Source of the DNA: Beta vulgaris subsp. vulgaris
Taxonomy: Eukaryota > Streptophyta > Magnoliopsida > Caryophyllales > Amaranthaceae
Assembly: GCF_026745355.1 (NCBI RefSeq)
Contig: NC_079203.1
Location: forward strand, 4,264,726 to 4,328,725
DNA length: 64,000 nucleotides
Reading direction: 5' to 3'
The translations under genes and the position numbers were made by a program. The notes beneath the pieces were generated by a model that searched no databases, had not been told where the DNA came from, and worked only from the letters and a program-made list of their open reading frames with translations. Positions 25,240 to 37,190 of the stretch are shown here, in pieces; within the stretch, counting starts at the first letter, position 1, and the number at the start of each line of letters is the position of its first letter.

Positions 25240-25610
25240 GACAATTTTACCCTTGCTAGATGTTAGTAAAGACCTGATTAAATTAATTATGTGAAATTTT
25301 TATAATAGAATTTTTTTGCCATAAGTTATCTTATGAGGCGCTTTTGATTGCCATAAACTACTCTATTCAGCAAAAGTAGATTTCGCATTAACAAACTGTA
25401 GTATTAGTTGTCAGCTATTGTACTAATTGTTAGCTATTAGATACTAAATAATTGACTGAAAATTGCTTTTATGATAATTAGTATTTGATGAAATTTGTTG
25501 TTAGTTTAGAAAAATAACAAAAATAAGTTATATTATCGAAAGCTACTCTAAAAGCTACCTCTATCCTAAAACTAATATTTATACCTCTTTCAAAGCATTA
25601 GTTCAATTAG
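25240..25610. repeat. Tandem-unit block A, copy 1
   Basis: A roughly 370-bp AT-rich stretch (TTTACCCTTGCTAGATGTTAGTA ... GAAAGCTACTC type) recurs at 29680-30070 and 41025-41395. It marks the left edge of the duplicated unit. Non-coding. Confidence 0.75.
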
Positions 25611-26180
25611 AGCTAGCAAAAGTCGGCTCAACCCACCAACCCAACCCGAACCCAATCCAATAATAGCGAGTTAGGTTGAGATTTTCGATCAATTTAACTA
25701 AATGAGTTGACCCAACCCAACCCATTTATGTAAATTCAACTTGATTTCAACCGTCCTAACCAATTTATTTACATTCAGCCAGTCTAACCCATTTACATAA
25801 ATGGGTTGGGTTGACCCACATAACCCACTATTTTCCATCCAAATTTTTCACTTTTCATGTAATTAAATGATTTAGTTTCTCATCAGCTGTTATGTGGGAA
25901 AATATGATATGAATTGTGGCCTAAATGTATATACATACTCAAAATCTTAACTAATCAAGTTTCTTTGTATGAATTTTTTTTTTAAAAATTGTTGAAGGGT
26001 GGTGGGTCGAAACAAAGTCCCCCCGTATATTATTATAAGGTGGGTATCAAAAATCCCAACACATTTACCTGACACATGTTTGGTTAAGGTTGAGGATTTC
26101 AATCCATTTACGTTAATGGGTCAACCCAACCCAGGCCAGGTCGTCTTGTTGTCAGGTTAGGTTCAAAAACCAGAAGGTAC
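25611..26180. mobile_element. Old hAT-like element (uninterrupted copy)
   Basis: The left end TAGAGCTAGCAAAAGTCGGC matches the hAT terminus style and the ends at 30081 and 41403. CAACCCAACCC and AACCCATTTA motifs crowd both sides. The right end near 26140-26180 is degenerate. This copy lacks the CACTA insertion seen in the other two units. Confidence 0.55.
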
Positions 26181-26790
26181 TTCAAACACTAATTCACCAA
26201 ATATTATTTTTCACCATTATTAGAGTTCTGACTGAGTCCAAATACTAAAGCAACTTCAGAAACTTTTGGCGAACAAGATCATAGTTGTTTGGCCTAAACA
26301 AAAGTAATTGGTAACCATAAGCTTTTAACTGTTTGTTGTCGTGTTAGTTGTTAGCTTTTTAAATGTGAAACTAGCCCTCTAAAGCATAAGTGTTCGGTAA
26401 TAATAGTTGTCGACGAAATTTTAATGTGTAAATAATATGTAAAAATTGACAAAAATACTCAAAATTTAATAATCTCAACTTTTAACAAAAATTACTTAAA
26501 AGCTAAAAATTATCTAAATACATCCAAAAATTACTTTGACAAATAGTTGTCGTCAAAATTTTAATGTGTAAATAATATGTAAAAATTGACAAAAATTCTC
26601 AAAAGTTAATAATCTCAACTTTTAACAAAAGTTACTTAAAAGCTAAAAATTATCTAAATACAACCAAAAACTACTTGGCAAACATTAAATTATCAAAAGA
26701 TAAATAATTACTTAAAAACTACTTAAAACACTACTTCAAAAAACTGCGCCAAACAAGCCCTTAATCTCTCTCTAAAACTTCAGATTTTGA
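26181..26790. repeat. Tandem-unit block B, copy 1
   Basis: This sequence is shared with 38010-38470 and partly with 50570-50690 (TTAGAGTTTTGACTTAGTC; ACTTAAAACTACTTCAAAA). It also holds a local direct repeat: about 26405-26530 and 26535-26665 share TTTTAATGTGTAAATAATAT and CTCAACTTTTAACAAAA. Non-coding, directly upstream of the microprotein promoter. Confidence 0.7.
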
Positions 26791-26854
26791 TGAACACACT
26801 ACACTCTCTTGGGGAACTAACCGCCTAACTAACCTGTTAGGCCTTTTTTTTCCC

Positions 26855-26861
26855 TATATAA
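26855..26861 (+). promoter_or_regulatory. TATA box of microprotein gene copy 1
   Basis: TATATAA in the context TCCCTATATAACTCCTAAAC lies 139 bp before the ATG at 27000. The same context (CCCCTATATAAGTCCTAA) precedes the paralogous gene at 38672 by 131 bp. Conservation at nearly the same distance supports a core promoter. Confidence 0.75.
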
Positions 26862-26999
26862 CTCCTAAACTTACTTCTATATCAGAATTATTCTAACAAC
26901 CTTTCTTGCATTACAAAAACCTTTCTTTAGCAATAAAACACACAACAAACAAAAACTTCATCTTCTTATTTTCTTTCAAACCTTCATTTCTCTTCTTCA

Positions 27000-27194
27000 A
27001 TGGGTTCCATGTCAAAAACTAATACCGCACTCCTCTACTCTGGCATTGCAATTGTAGTTCTTATGTGTCTTGTGTTGGCTTGCACTTTATCCTCTAGAGG
27101 AAGACTTTGCTTCAGTAGCTTTTTGGCAATTTGCTGCTGTATTGGTAGAAATTCAAGGGTTGCTCATCATCGTCAAGAAGTTCAACTCAACTGA
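27000..27194 (+). CDS. Small single-pass membrane protein, copy 1 (64 aa), function unknown
   Basis: I do not recognise a named family. The 64-residue product starts MGSMSKTNTA, has a hydrophobic segment at about 10-30 (LLYSGIAIVVLMCLVLACTL), a Cys-rich juxtamembrane part with CCC at 45-47, and a polar tail ending EVQLN. The paralog at 38672 has the same plan and ends EIELN. The reading frame begins 139 bp after a conserved TATA box and follows a CT-rich leader, as in plant 5' UTRs. The putative transcript continues beyond the stop. A splice donor at 27327 (ATGAAG|GTACTT) and further exons at 27602-27652 and from 28104 are also conserved in the paralog. So the TM reading frame could be the main product, or the first of two reading frames on one spliced mRNA. 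Confidence 0.6.
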   Translation: MGSMSKTNTALLYSGIAIVVLMCLVLACTLSSRGRLCFSSFLAICCCIGRNSRVAHHRQEVQLN

Positions 27195-27601
27195 TATTTT
27201 CCATTTTCTTTTCATTTCATTTCTTCTTCTTCTTCCTTTTTTTTTTTTCTGTTTCTTGGGGCTTTTTTTTTTCTTTCTATCTTTCCATCTGGGTATTAGT
27301 TCTTACTGTTTTCAACAAATATGAAGGTACTTCTTTCTTAATCTTGAATTGTTTTTTGTACTAATTTTATTGAATTCTTTGGGATTTCATATGGGTTTTC
27401 TGTTTGGGGTTTTTTCTTCTACTCTGTTTTATGAAATACAAGTATAATTATACTGGGTATATTGATTTTGTAAATTTCTATTAGAAAGAACAAATTAAAC
27501 CCGAATTTACCATAATTCATGTATCAAAATTAATAACAGCATGATTTCTTTTGTTATTGCAAGTTTAAAGTGCTAATGAATTTCTTTGTGTTTGTGTGTA
27601 G

Positions 27602-28177
27602 ATGTGTATGTTGTTTGCAATGGTTGCAAGAGTTCGTTTCAGATGTTTACAGGTAATTTTGTTCTTGATATTTTGCCTTTTCCTGTCAACTTATGTGTTT
27701 ACAATATATACAACAGTAGTTAGTTGCCTAGTGAAAACAACATTATTCAGTTGATAAAGATTTGGAATTTTTTTGTATGACTGCTATATTAATGTTCAAG
27801 AATCAAGATATTGTTGAAATTTGCTTAGTTTGGTGCTCTGGACTGTCTTAGAGAATGAAGGAGCCTCTGACAACATGTCGAATTTCGCCTACATTGTCTG
27901 ATGTTACTATGATAAAACTATTTGTATCCGAGGCTTTTGTGTCTTTCATGATGATGCAATGTTTGTTCTTGACTTGACCCATAACTTTGGTTGATTTACC
28001 CAGCTAAACAACACCTCAAAAAGAGGATCTTGTTTGCTGATGAATGTAATAGTATGCTAGTGGAACTATGCTCTATCTGATTGTATGTCATTTGTGTTTT
28101 TAGCTATGGCAGAAGGCCGGTTAGCAACTGCTGAAGAATACGAAGCTATCTACCATCTTTTTATACATCAGATTTGA
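27602..28177 (+). CDS. Conserved downstream exons of microprotein gene copy 1 (second reading frame)
   Basis: Exon 27602-27652 (acceptor TGTGTGTAG, donor CAG|GTAATT) joins exon 28104 onward (acceptor GTTTTTAG). One frame reads VYVVCNGCKSSFQ + MFTAMAEGRLATAEEYEAI and stops at 28175-28177. A second frame, MKMCMLFAMVARV..., runs from the ATG at 27321 across the same exons to a stop after LWQKAG. In the paralog both frames stay open, with indels only in multiples of three. The CNGCK motif and the acidic tail look protein-like. The copy-1 C-terminus (YHLFIHQI) differs from copy 2 (YQLFAANSL). No start codon for the CNGC frame was found in exon 1, so which frame is translated is unknown. Confidence 0.4.
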
Positions 28178-28179
28178 TA

Positions 28180-29660
28180 TTTGGACAAAACCAACTTTTT
28201 GCTGCTAATTCTTTGTGAGTTTGAAGGCTGCTAATTCAGACTAGAAGCTCACTACCAACACGACTGCAACATTCCACATATATATGTAGCGAAGGCAGTT
28301 TCTTTTCTTTCAATATTGCGTCAAAGAAGTACATACTTGAAGGTGATCATAGACAGCTGACATCTGATTGTCCTTCCTCCATATTATAGTATCTTTGGAG
28401 GCAATTTTTTCTTCTAATTGTACATCCATAGCTTGGTAGTGATCGATTGATCGTATATAGCCAACAGATGACATATGATTTTGTAACTCCTCCACATTGT
28501 AGTATATTTGGGGGCAGTTTTTTCTTCTTCTAATAAGTTTCAAAGAAGTAGATGACATTAGACATTTGTTTAGTCATGGAGGTAATCTTAGACATTAGAC
28601 ATTTGTAGTATACCATGGAGGTGATCTTATGCGCGCAGATGACATTAGACATTTGATTTTGTAACTCCTCCACAATGTAGCATCTTTGCTGCAAATTTCA
28701 AGTGACAATAAATGTGAAGTGATTCTCGAACAATTAGTCTCTTTTGAGTTTTTGACAATCAGTGGCCAGTTATAGTGATTCTAGAACTAGTGTTTTCTGC
28801 CACGCTTAATGTTGTTGGTTATGTTTTGTGTGTGCGAACGTTGGTGGGTCGCTTTGGAGGAATTACATGCTTCGCTTAGTCGATATAGACGATATTACTT
28901 GCATCCTGATCTCCTATCTTGCACGTTCTAATTTGATTACTTGCATCCATAGCTGCCGTTTTTTGTGCTAGCTTTTAGTAAATGTTCCAGATTTCCAAGT
29001 GTTCAAAGAAATTGAAGTTTGAACTTACCCTATGCCTTACCATATTTTCCTCATCTATTCTATGTAATCTGATTCTCTTTATGAGAACAAAGACTACAGA
29101 ACTCATTCTCTTTCTATCTTATGTCTAACCTCCCCACCCTAAAGTGTCTTAGTATGAAATTGGTGTGCTAATCCGGTTGCATCGAGTTATCGTTTTCAAG
29201 TTAGAAGTTTCGAATCACGCAACTAAGAAATGAGGTAAGATGATTCAAAATAAGCAACAATGAGCTAAAATGATCAAAATTTGCATGAAATTGTCCAAAA
29301 TCAATTGAATCAACTAGAACTAGTTCGGCTGGACCCGAACCCAGACTGAGAAATTGTACCCAAAACCCGCACACTTTCGGGGCGGGCCAATGTTGAACAC
29401 CTCTAATCTAATCTTATTCCTTATTGTTTTGTTATTTTTTTAAAAAAATAAAATAGATAAATTTTTTTAAAAAATTTCATCTAAACAGTTTTGCGATTCA
29501 CTGTGTGATTTGGTTTTACAAAGATTGAAACACAACCCAAACCACGCACAAACAACGCACAATTTTAAAACGACAAATCGATCTGAATTGCAAAAAAAAA
29601 CAAATTGAGTTGTGGTTTTGTGTGGTCCAAAGCACACTCTAAACACCCCTACATGTTTGT
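28180..29660. other. 3' flank of microprotein gene copy 1, duplicated in unit 2
   Basis: Much of this stretch aligns with 39950-40990 (for example GATTCTCTTTATGAGAACA and GCACACTTTCGGG). Copy 1 has extra direct repeats at 28310-28680 (the GTAACTCCTCCACA... and GACATTAGACATTTG types). A degenerate hAT-like end, GAACACCTCTA, is at about 29394. No gene seen. Confidence 0.5.
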
Positions 29661-29679
29661 TTGTCGGACAATTTTATCT

Positions 29680-30070
29680 TTATTGTTCCATGTATATTGA
29701 CAGATTTACCACGGCTAGATATTAGTAAACACGTAACTAAAATAACTATTTGTGAAAAAATTGTAATAAAAAAATCTCGCTAGAAGTTAACTTATGAGGC
29801 ACTTTTGGTTGTAGACCACCACTTATGGCTACTCTATTCGGCAAAAGTAGTTGTCGCGGTAGCAAACTGTAGTATTAGCCGTCAGCTACTGACTAATTGT
29901 TAACTGTTAGATACTAGATGTTTGACTGTGAAAATTGCTTTTGTGATAATTAGTGCTTGGTAAAATTAGCTATTAGTTTGGGAAAATAACAAATATAAAC
30001 TATATTATCGAAAGATACCCCAAAAACTACATCTGCCCCAAAAGTTAATGTTTATATCTCTTCCAAAACA
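29680..30070. repeat. Tandem-unit block A, copy 2
   Basis: Matches 25240-25610 and 41025-41395, with shared GTAGTTGTCGCGGTAGCAAA-type variants between copies 2 and 3. Copies 2 and 3 are closer to each other than to copy 1. Confidence 0.75.
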
Positions 30071-31119
30071 ATAGTTCAAATAGAGTTGGCAAAAGTCGAT
30101 CCAACCAAACCGACCCCAACCCAACCCCAACCCAACCCAATAATAACTGGTTAGGTAGAGATTTTCAACACATTTAACTAAATAGGTTGGCCTAACCCAT
30201 TCTATTTATCATTAGTACAAAATCCACAATTTGCGTCGGATATGGTCCCGACGCAAATGTGTCATATAAGATTTACGTCGGGCGAGGATCTGACGCAATT
30301 CTTAAACTATTTGCGTCGGACAGTTAGCTATGTTCAACGCAAATGACTCCTCTAGCCCAACACTAGTACAGCTGTACAGGGTCTTAAGGAGCAATTTTGC
30401 GTCGCACCCTCGGCTTTATGCGATGCAAATAGTCCACACAAGCACAACATTCAGCAAATTTGCGACATTTATTGCTCTGACGCAAATAGTCCACACAAGG
30501 ACAACATCTTAAGGATTCATCTGTGTTATTTATGGCTGTAAGTCCGACGCGAATGCTAGCCTTTGATTATTTTTCTTACTAGCTTTTTTGTTTTCATGAC
30601 CAGAATAAATTCTCAAATTTGTGTAATATTCAACAAATTGTAAACAAATTACCATCAATTTACCACCAAAAAATAAACTAAATTCTCTACATTCCCATAT
30701 CAAAAGTTCATCATATTTGCGTAAAATACATCAAATTTACCATCAAATGAGAGGAAAAGACCCCTTAAATTCCCCGGTCTAAAAAAATAAAAATAACTTA
30801 CAACACTAGAAACTCAGCACTAGAAGGAAAAACAAAGCACTTTTAATAGAGATTTTTTTGATACATCAGAAGAAGAAAAGAAATTCAACAACATATCAAA
30901 TTCAGCGACAAATTATAGATCTATAAAAAAAAAATCAACTGAAACTAAATTCTAGAATCTTGATCTCTTCATCTTCAAACACGCACTCGATAATGAGTTG
31001 ATCTCTTCAACATCACTCGAATTTGATATGCTTCTTCAACCTCGCATAATACAAGAATTCAGCAGCGAGTTGAAATTAATGGTGAAATCAGCCGCAAAGA
31101 CCGAACATGTAAAGAAATC

Positions 31120-32032
31120 TGTAACACCCCCCAAAATCCATACACGTCTCAACTATTTTGTGAGTGTTACCGCCGCGGTGAAAAGCAAGGTTTATTAAAA
31201 TAAAGATATTAACTTAATACATTATTATGAAAACTTAATTGCAGCAGAAATAAAATGTTGACTACAACTCGAGAATCATTATTCACCATTTTTTATTTAA
31301 AACCATTAACTAAGTACTCCCTCTGTTTTTTTATTATTCTCACTTTACTGTGCGCGTCTCTCAATGCACCGGCCTCTTTGAACTTAAATATCTTTTATTA
31401 TATATTAGTAAAAATTATAACGATTAAATATTAATAATGTATTAATTGAGACGAATCAAACAAGACCCCACATGACTATATAAATTGAACAAAATTGAAA
31501 AGATTTTCTCGAAGTATGAATAGTACCAAGATTCTAAGTGAGAAAGATAAAAAAAACAAAGGGAGTACTTTATAAATAAACTCTAGAAGGTTCAATAAAA
31601 ACACTTTAAAAGTTCTGGAAAAGCAAAGAGTATCCCCTATATGCCCGAACTCATGCAGCCAGCAGCATCCACAACATACTTAATCTGCTCCCCATTGAAT
31701 ATGAATGGTTCATCATAGGTCAACAAACAAACACAAATACTCTAACAAACAAACACAAATGACAAACAATCTGCTTTGCTGAGTACGTACTTAAATAGTG
31801 AAATAATAATATACTAAGCATAGTCAAAATAATATTTTTTTTCTCTGTAAATAATATTAAAAACTAAATTGTAATATGATTAGCTACAAAGTAAGTTGTA
31901 TAGTTAAATTATAATTGTAGGCTTACCCAAACTATTTGTTTTCCCTATAAATAATATTAAAAATACTTTCAATTATATTCTTTATATTTTCTTATTTATA
32001 AATACTAACTCCCAAAATTATGGAGTATTACA
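31120..32032. mobile_element. Solo LTR with 5-bp target duplication
   Basis: It starts TGTAACACCCC and ends GGAGTATTACA (TG...CA), with direct repeat AAATC at 31115-31119 and 32033-32037. At the same site in unit 3 (about 42392) the sequence runs straight through AAAAAAATCAGCGGCGAG, the empty site. A 913-bp LTR without internal domain indicates LTR-LTR recombination. The TGTAACACCCC start occurs again at 44737. A Stowaway MITE lies inside. Confidence 0.85.
31315..31567. mobile_element. Stowaway-like MITE inside the solo LTR
   Basis: The ends TACTCCCTCTGTTTTTTTA and AAAAAAACAAAGGGAGTA are inverted with TA borders. The related LTR at 44737 has no insertion at this point (CATTAGCTAAGTAAATCATAAA, near 44935-44955), so the MITE entered after the LTR family spread. 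Confidence 0.85.
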
Positions 32033-32778
32033 AAATCAACGGCGAGTTGAGAGATGAGAGGCGAATGCTGAAAGCTTTAATGGCAAAATCAGTGACAAAA
32101 CTGGAAACCCTAAACAAATCAGCAACGAGTTGAGAAATGAGAGAACGGTGAAAGCTTTAATGGCACCAGAGGTTGAGATGGGATGTGAAATTCAAGCAAG
32201 AGAAAGACGAGATAGATCCAAGTTGGTGAGAGAGAGAGACGGTTGGTGAAAAAGAGATGGAGAGAAAGACACGGTTGGTGAGGGAGAGAGAGAAACGGTG
32301 AGATCTAGGGTTGAGGAGTGAATTGGTGAAGGTGGCCTTATAGATTGTAAGGTGATTTGCGTCGGATGGGTCCACTAGATTCGATGCAAATCGTTAATTC
32401 GTTGTCATAACTGGGCTGAGGATTTGTGTTGGGTGGGATAGGCAGATCTAGAGGTGTCAAAAACTGGGCCGACCCACGGGTGAACCCGCATGCGACCCAG
32501 ACCCAACCTGTTCCGAGCCGAGAGTGGTCGGTTGGAAAGCCGACCCATTCCGACCCAGTGTTCACCCGTGCCCAGTTTAACCCGTGGAATTAGTAACCCA
32601 ACCTGAGTTGGGCCGACCCAGTTGTACCCGTACCCAGTTGCACCCGTGAATAACGATCCAGACCAACCGTTTCCGACCCAAAATGACCCGCACCCAACTT
32701 CACCCGCCAATGACCCAGTTAAACCCACCCAGTTATGCCCAACCAGTTATCACCCAACCCAGTTACCACCCAACCCAG

Positions 32779-32902
32779 TTGTGACCCAACCCAGCTATCA
32801 CCGACCCAGTTGTGACCCAACCCAGCTATCACCGACCCAGTTGTGACCCAACCCAGCTATCACCGACCCAGTTGTGACCCAACCCAGCTATCACCGACCC
32901 AG
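32779..32902. repeat. Perfect 31-bp tandem repeat, four copies
   Basis: The unit starts TTGTGACCCAACCCAGCTAT and ends CACCGACCCAG. Copies begin at 32779, 32810, 32841 and 32872 with no difference seen, followed by a diverging unit. It lies in the left subterminal region of the 5-kb hAT element. Confidence 0.92.
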
Positions 32903-32999
32903 TTTCGACCCAACCCTGTTACACCCGACCCAACTAAACCCGACCCAATGCCATTCCGACCAAGTAAACCCGACCCAACACCATTTATTTGTTTTTGGG

Positions 33000-35900
33000 G
33001 TGCAAGATCGAAGACGTATAAGATTACCATTTATTTCAAGTTTCATCTTTCTTTTATTTTCTTAAAAAATCGATGGAACACATTTTTTCTGACAAGTACA
33101 TTAATATTTGGAGTAGTTCTCGATTAGGCGGAGATGAAACACATAGTTTCTGTTGTTAGACATGCATTTAAGCCATGACTTCTGTACACCATAGGGCATA
33201 AGCCATAAGGTATCTTAATTCTTAACCTCCAACTTTTTTTTAATTTATGTAAATAGTTGAATTGAATTAATCATTATGTACATTTTCAGCCCATTTATAT
33301 TTGGTTCTGTTTAGAAATTAGGCAATTACAATATTTTTAGAGTTTAAATGTAATTATAAATGCTGTATAGAAATAAATAAAATCAGACTTACTTAATGTT
33401 TGAACGTGTTCGGTCCTTGTTATTTAATGTTTTAATGTCTAATAAAGAAATAGTGAAGACGTCTCTCTCTAACGATCAAACATTTGTTTTACTTAGTATT
33501 TAATAAATATTAGAAATAAAATAAATAAAATCAGACTTAAAGTATTAGACAAAAAAAATATAAAATTAAAATTGAACAAAAACTGCCATTAATCATTCCA
33601 AGCTTCCAACAATATTACAAAATCAGCAACTAATACGCCCTAATAAAATAAGATTTGCCTTGTTTGATCCAATTTTTCAAACCAACCAATTTGGACAACT
33701 AAACACTATAAAATTATTAAAATTCAATTATTGTAAATTATTTTTATTAGAATTAAATGAACAAAATTGAGTTAACTCAACCAAAATTGTTTTGTAACCA
33801 AACTAATTTATTATTATTTAGATTAAATTGTACTCAAATTCACAAGTCAATTATTTTTACAAGTCACCCAAAATCACAGCAGCACCACCTACCGCCGTTG
33901 AACAACCGCCCCACTCCCTTATCCTTCACCACTGATAAATTATTCTTACTATTTTGTAATATCTGTAAAGTAATGTTAAATTTTTATAAAGGTGTAAACA
34001 AGGGAAACTATACAGTATATACTTACTTCAATTGCTATCACTGCAATTTATATCCAGCTATGATACTAGACAATGGCCAATATATATCTAGATCAAATTG
34101 TAATTGAATTAACAAGTCAATTATTTTTACTTTGATTTTTTTATTAAACTTATTAAACCGAACATAACATCAACTTACAAAACTATTTCTAAATCCCAAA
34201 CCAACGATTTTAAATAGCTTAATCAAGTATTTGTTAACTACTGGTTTTATGCAGATCTTGTTCCATTAACAAACACCACCAATAATATTTATCATTTATG
34301 AAAAAACAAGAGATTCTAGATACAATATCATAATACAATTAAATTAATAAGAATATAAAAATAAGAAAAAGACAGTAAACAAACAAATAAATTTAATAAA
34401 AACAAGAAGAAAAAGACAATAAACAAACAAATAAATTAATAAAAACAAGAAAAATGAATTACAAAATTCTCAACTATTTAGCGCAAAAAATAACAATATA
34501 CGAATTAAAAATCTAAAAACTAACATTTAAACAAGATATATTAATAAACGAATTGCGAAAATAATGTATATTGACAAGCTAAATCAAAAATCTAAAACAG
34601 CATTCAGACTTGTTGAAGATTTCGACAATTAAAAATCTAAAAAATAATATCTGAACAAACTAATTATGAAACGATTTAGAACGATGAACAAACTAAACTA
34701 AAAATAGACAAAAGAAACTCTAACCCTAACCAGAAAGGGTAGATAAAAATAAAAAAACTCAAACCCAATTCACATTCCTTCAACAAACCCAATTCCAACT
34801 CAAATTTCTTCAATCTCAAACTCCGAGCTTTAGCAGAACTAGAAGTATTACTACTTCTGACACTTTTTACTCAAACACGATGGCGGTTGTTGATGACGGT
34901 TGTTGATGGCGCTTGTTGATGGCGGTTGTTGATGGCGGTTTGAACGACGGTGGAAACTTCAAGTGGTTGTTGGGTAAGCAAATAAGGGGTTGTGATGGTG
35001 GCAAAATATAAAAAAGTGATGGTGACTGTGAGAGAGGATCTGAGAGAAGAGATAGAGGGAGGAGAGAAGGCAAAATGAGATGGAGGTAGTACTGCCGTCG
35101 AGGGAGATGGCAAAATGAGAGAGATAAAAATTCTGGGGACTTCTTTTATACCTAAGAATATTAGGGTTTTAAAATTCAATCCCATCCGTTTAATCAAAAT
35201 CATCAACGGATGAGATAAGGTCTCTTCTTTTTCCTCTTTCATATTTCAATACACAATTAATGGTTAGATTTTAATCCTTCTCATATCAATGGTTCTAATT
35301 TATGATCCATGGTATCATTTTTTAGCCAATAGAAAAATAGAATAAAAGCACATGGATTGATGACCTAGCACATGGATTGATAATCTTATATCCTTATCAT
35401 CTTAATAGTTATTATCTTGGTTTAGTAACTTACAATCTTTGTAATTAGTTAATTATTATTATTTCATTATAATTTGAAATTTTAATTATCTTTATTGAAG
35501 TTATTATTAGTATTATCAATCATAATGCTTATAATAATAAATCATAGCTATTTACAAACTTATATAAGAGAAGACCACAAATATTATACTAGTATTAAAC
35601 TATAGTATAACATAAAAACAATTAACTTAAATAATATTATAGCTTATAAAGACAAGGGAGTGTTATTGTTGTTAATCTTATACTAGTATTAAACTATATT
35701 TTACTTGTTTAATAAGTTATAATTAACTATTTTACTTAACTTATGGTTGTTACTTGTTACATGTTCTTATGATTAACTATTATCATTTTCATTTGATGTT
35801 TATTTGTAGTATTGTTCTCATTACCATCATAGCTATTTACAAACTTATATATCAATCATAATGCTTATAATAATAAATCATTTATATAAAGTTTGGAATT

Positions 35901-36450
35901 GATCGTATACTCGTTATTATTGTCGTTGGTTATAATATAGTAGTATAATATTAATACGAATAGTCGTTCTACTCCTTTACTCATTAGAGTCGTTTTACGC
36001 AGTTGATAAATAAGAGTTGACTAAAAGACTACATTAAGCATCACGGTAATCAATATAGTGTTTTTATTGATTTTTCGTTGTCATCCTTATATTTATCGCA
36101 CACACACATATGTGTATATATATATATATATATATATCAATCTTAATACTTTTATTAATATGATTCATTTACAAAATATATAACAAAATCAAGATGACTC
36201 GATCAGGAGTTACCCGAAGTTGGATTGGCGTTCAACAGCGAATGGACCCGATGTTTCACAATAATCGAACTAAGATGAGTAAGATCATTACTAATTCAAC
36301 CCGAGTACATTTCACTTAACTCAACCGCACATGGAACCTAAATACGATATTCGCAAACCCGGCTAAAAAAATGTCAAAGGGCAATTATACCCGAGAATGG
36401 ATCGACTTGTAAACGGAACGTTTAGACCTGTCCGGCACCCGGGAATCCAA
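33000..36450. other. AT-rich interior of the 5-kb hAT element
   Basis: It contains no convincing gene. A 15-bp GGCGGTTGTTGATGG repeat lies at about 34885-34943 and a (TA)n microsatellite at about 36115-36137. ATCAATCATAATGCTTATAA and TAGCTATTTACAAACTTAT recur near 35515-35570 and 35830-35880, a small local duplication. The remainder has high A/T content without long ORFs. Confidence 0.6.
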
Positions 36451-36714
36451 TGATTCAAATGTGTTCGACCCAGTTGAACAAAACCTGACCAGTCATACCT
36501 GGGGCACTGACAATCAGAATCCTGACCTGTCCGGGTATGACCTGGTTCGCCGTGGGTATACCCAGAACCTGTTTACTAACCTGTTTTGACACCACTATCT
36601 ATACCACAATATCACAATACCTCAATACCACATCCACATGTTATAAGTTTATAACAATCTCGACCCAAATCAATACGCCACGGAGCCGCCGGTTCGATAT
36701 TTAGTCGTTCCAAG

Positions 36715-37190
36715 TAATTCCGACCCAAGTTATTCCGATATCGATTTCTTTCGACCCAAGTAGCCCGAAAGCCGATTTATTCCGACCCAAGTAATTCTGA
36801 AAGCCGTATTATTCCAACCCAATTTATTCCGATATCGATTTTTTCCGACTCAAGTAACCCGAAAGCCGATTTCTTCCGACCCAAGTAATTCCGAAACCCG
36901 ATTTCTTTCGACCCAAGTTATTCCGATTTCGATTTCTTCCGACCCACGTAACCCGAAAACCGATTTCTTCCGACCCAAGTAATTCCGAAAGCCGAATTAT
37001 TCCGACCCAAGTTATTCCGATATCGATTTCTTCCGACCCAAGTAACCCGAAAGCCGGTTTCTTCCGACCCAAGTAATTCCGAAACCCGATTTCTTCCGAC
37101 CCAGTCATTCCGAAAGTCGATTTCTTCCGACCCAAGTTATTCCGAAAGCCGATTTCTTCCGACCCAAGTCATTCCGAAAGCCGATTTGGA
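36715..37190. repeat. About 33-bp degenerate tandem array (right arm of hAT)
   Basis: Around 14 units alternate TTCCGACCCAAGTAATTCCG and AAAGCCGATTTC variants, with GATATCGAT or AACCCG substitutions. It yields a spurious minus-strand frame with GRKK/GSEE periodicity. It is not a coding gene. Confidence 0.85.

Noticed and set aside
27070..27324. 84-codon alternative frame over microprotein copy 1
   Set aside because: It runs through poly-T UTR sequence and is not conserved in the second copy.
32779..32902. CRISPR-like array
   Set aside because: The 31-bp units are contiguous without unique spacers and lie in the arm of a plant hAT transposon.
36824..37135. 103-codon minus-strand protein with GRKK/GSEE repeats
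   Set aside because: It is a by-product of the 33-bp DNA repeat. The other frames across hAT arms (32405-32728, 32622-33127) are the same kind of artefact.
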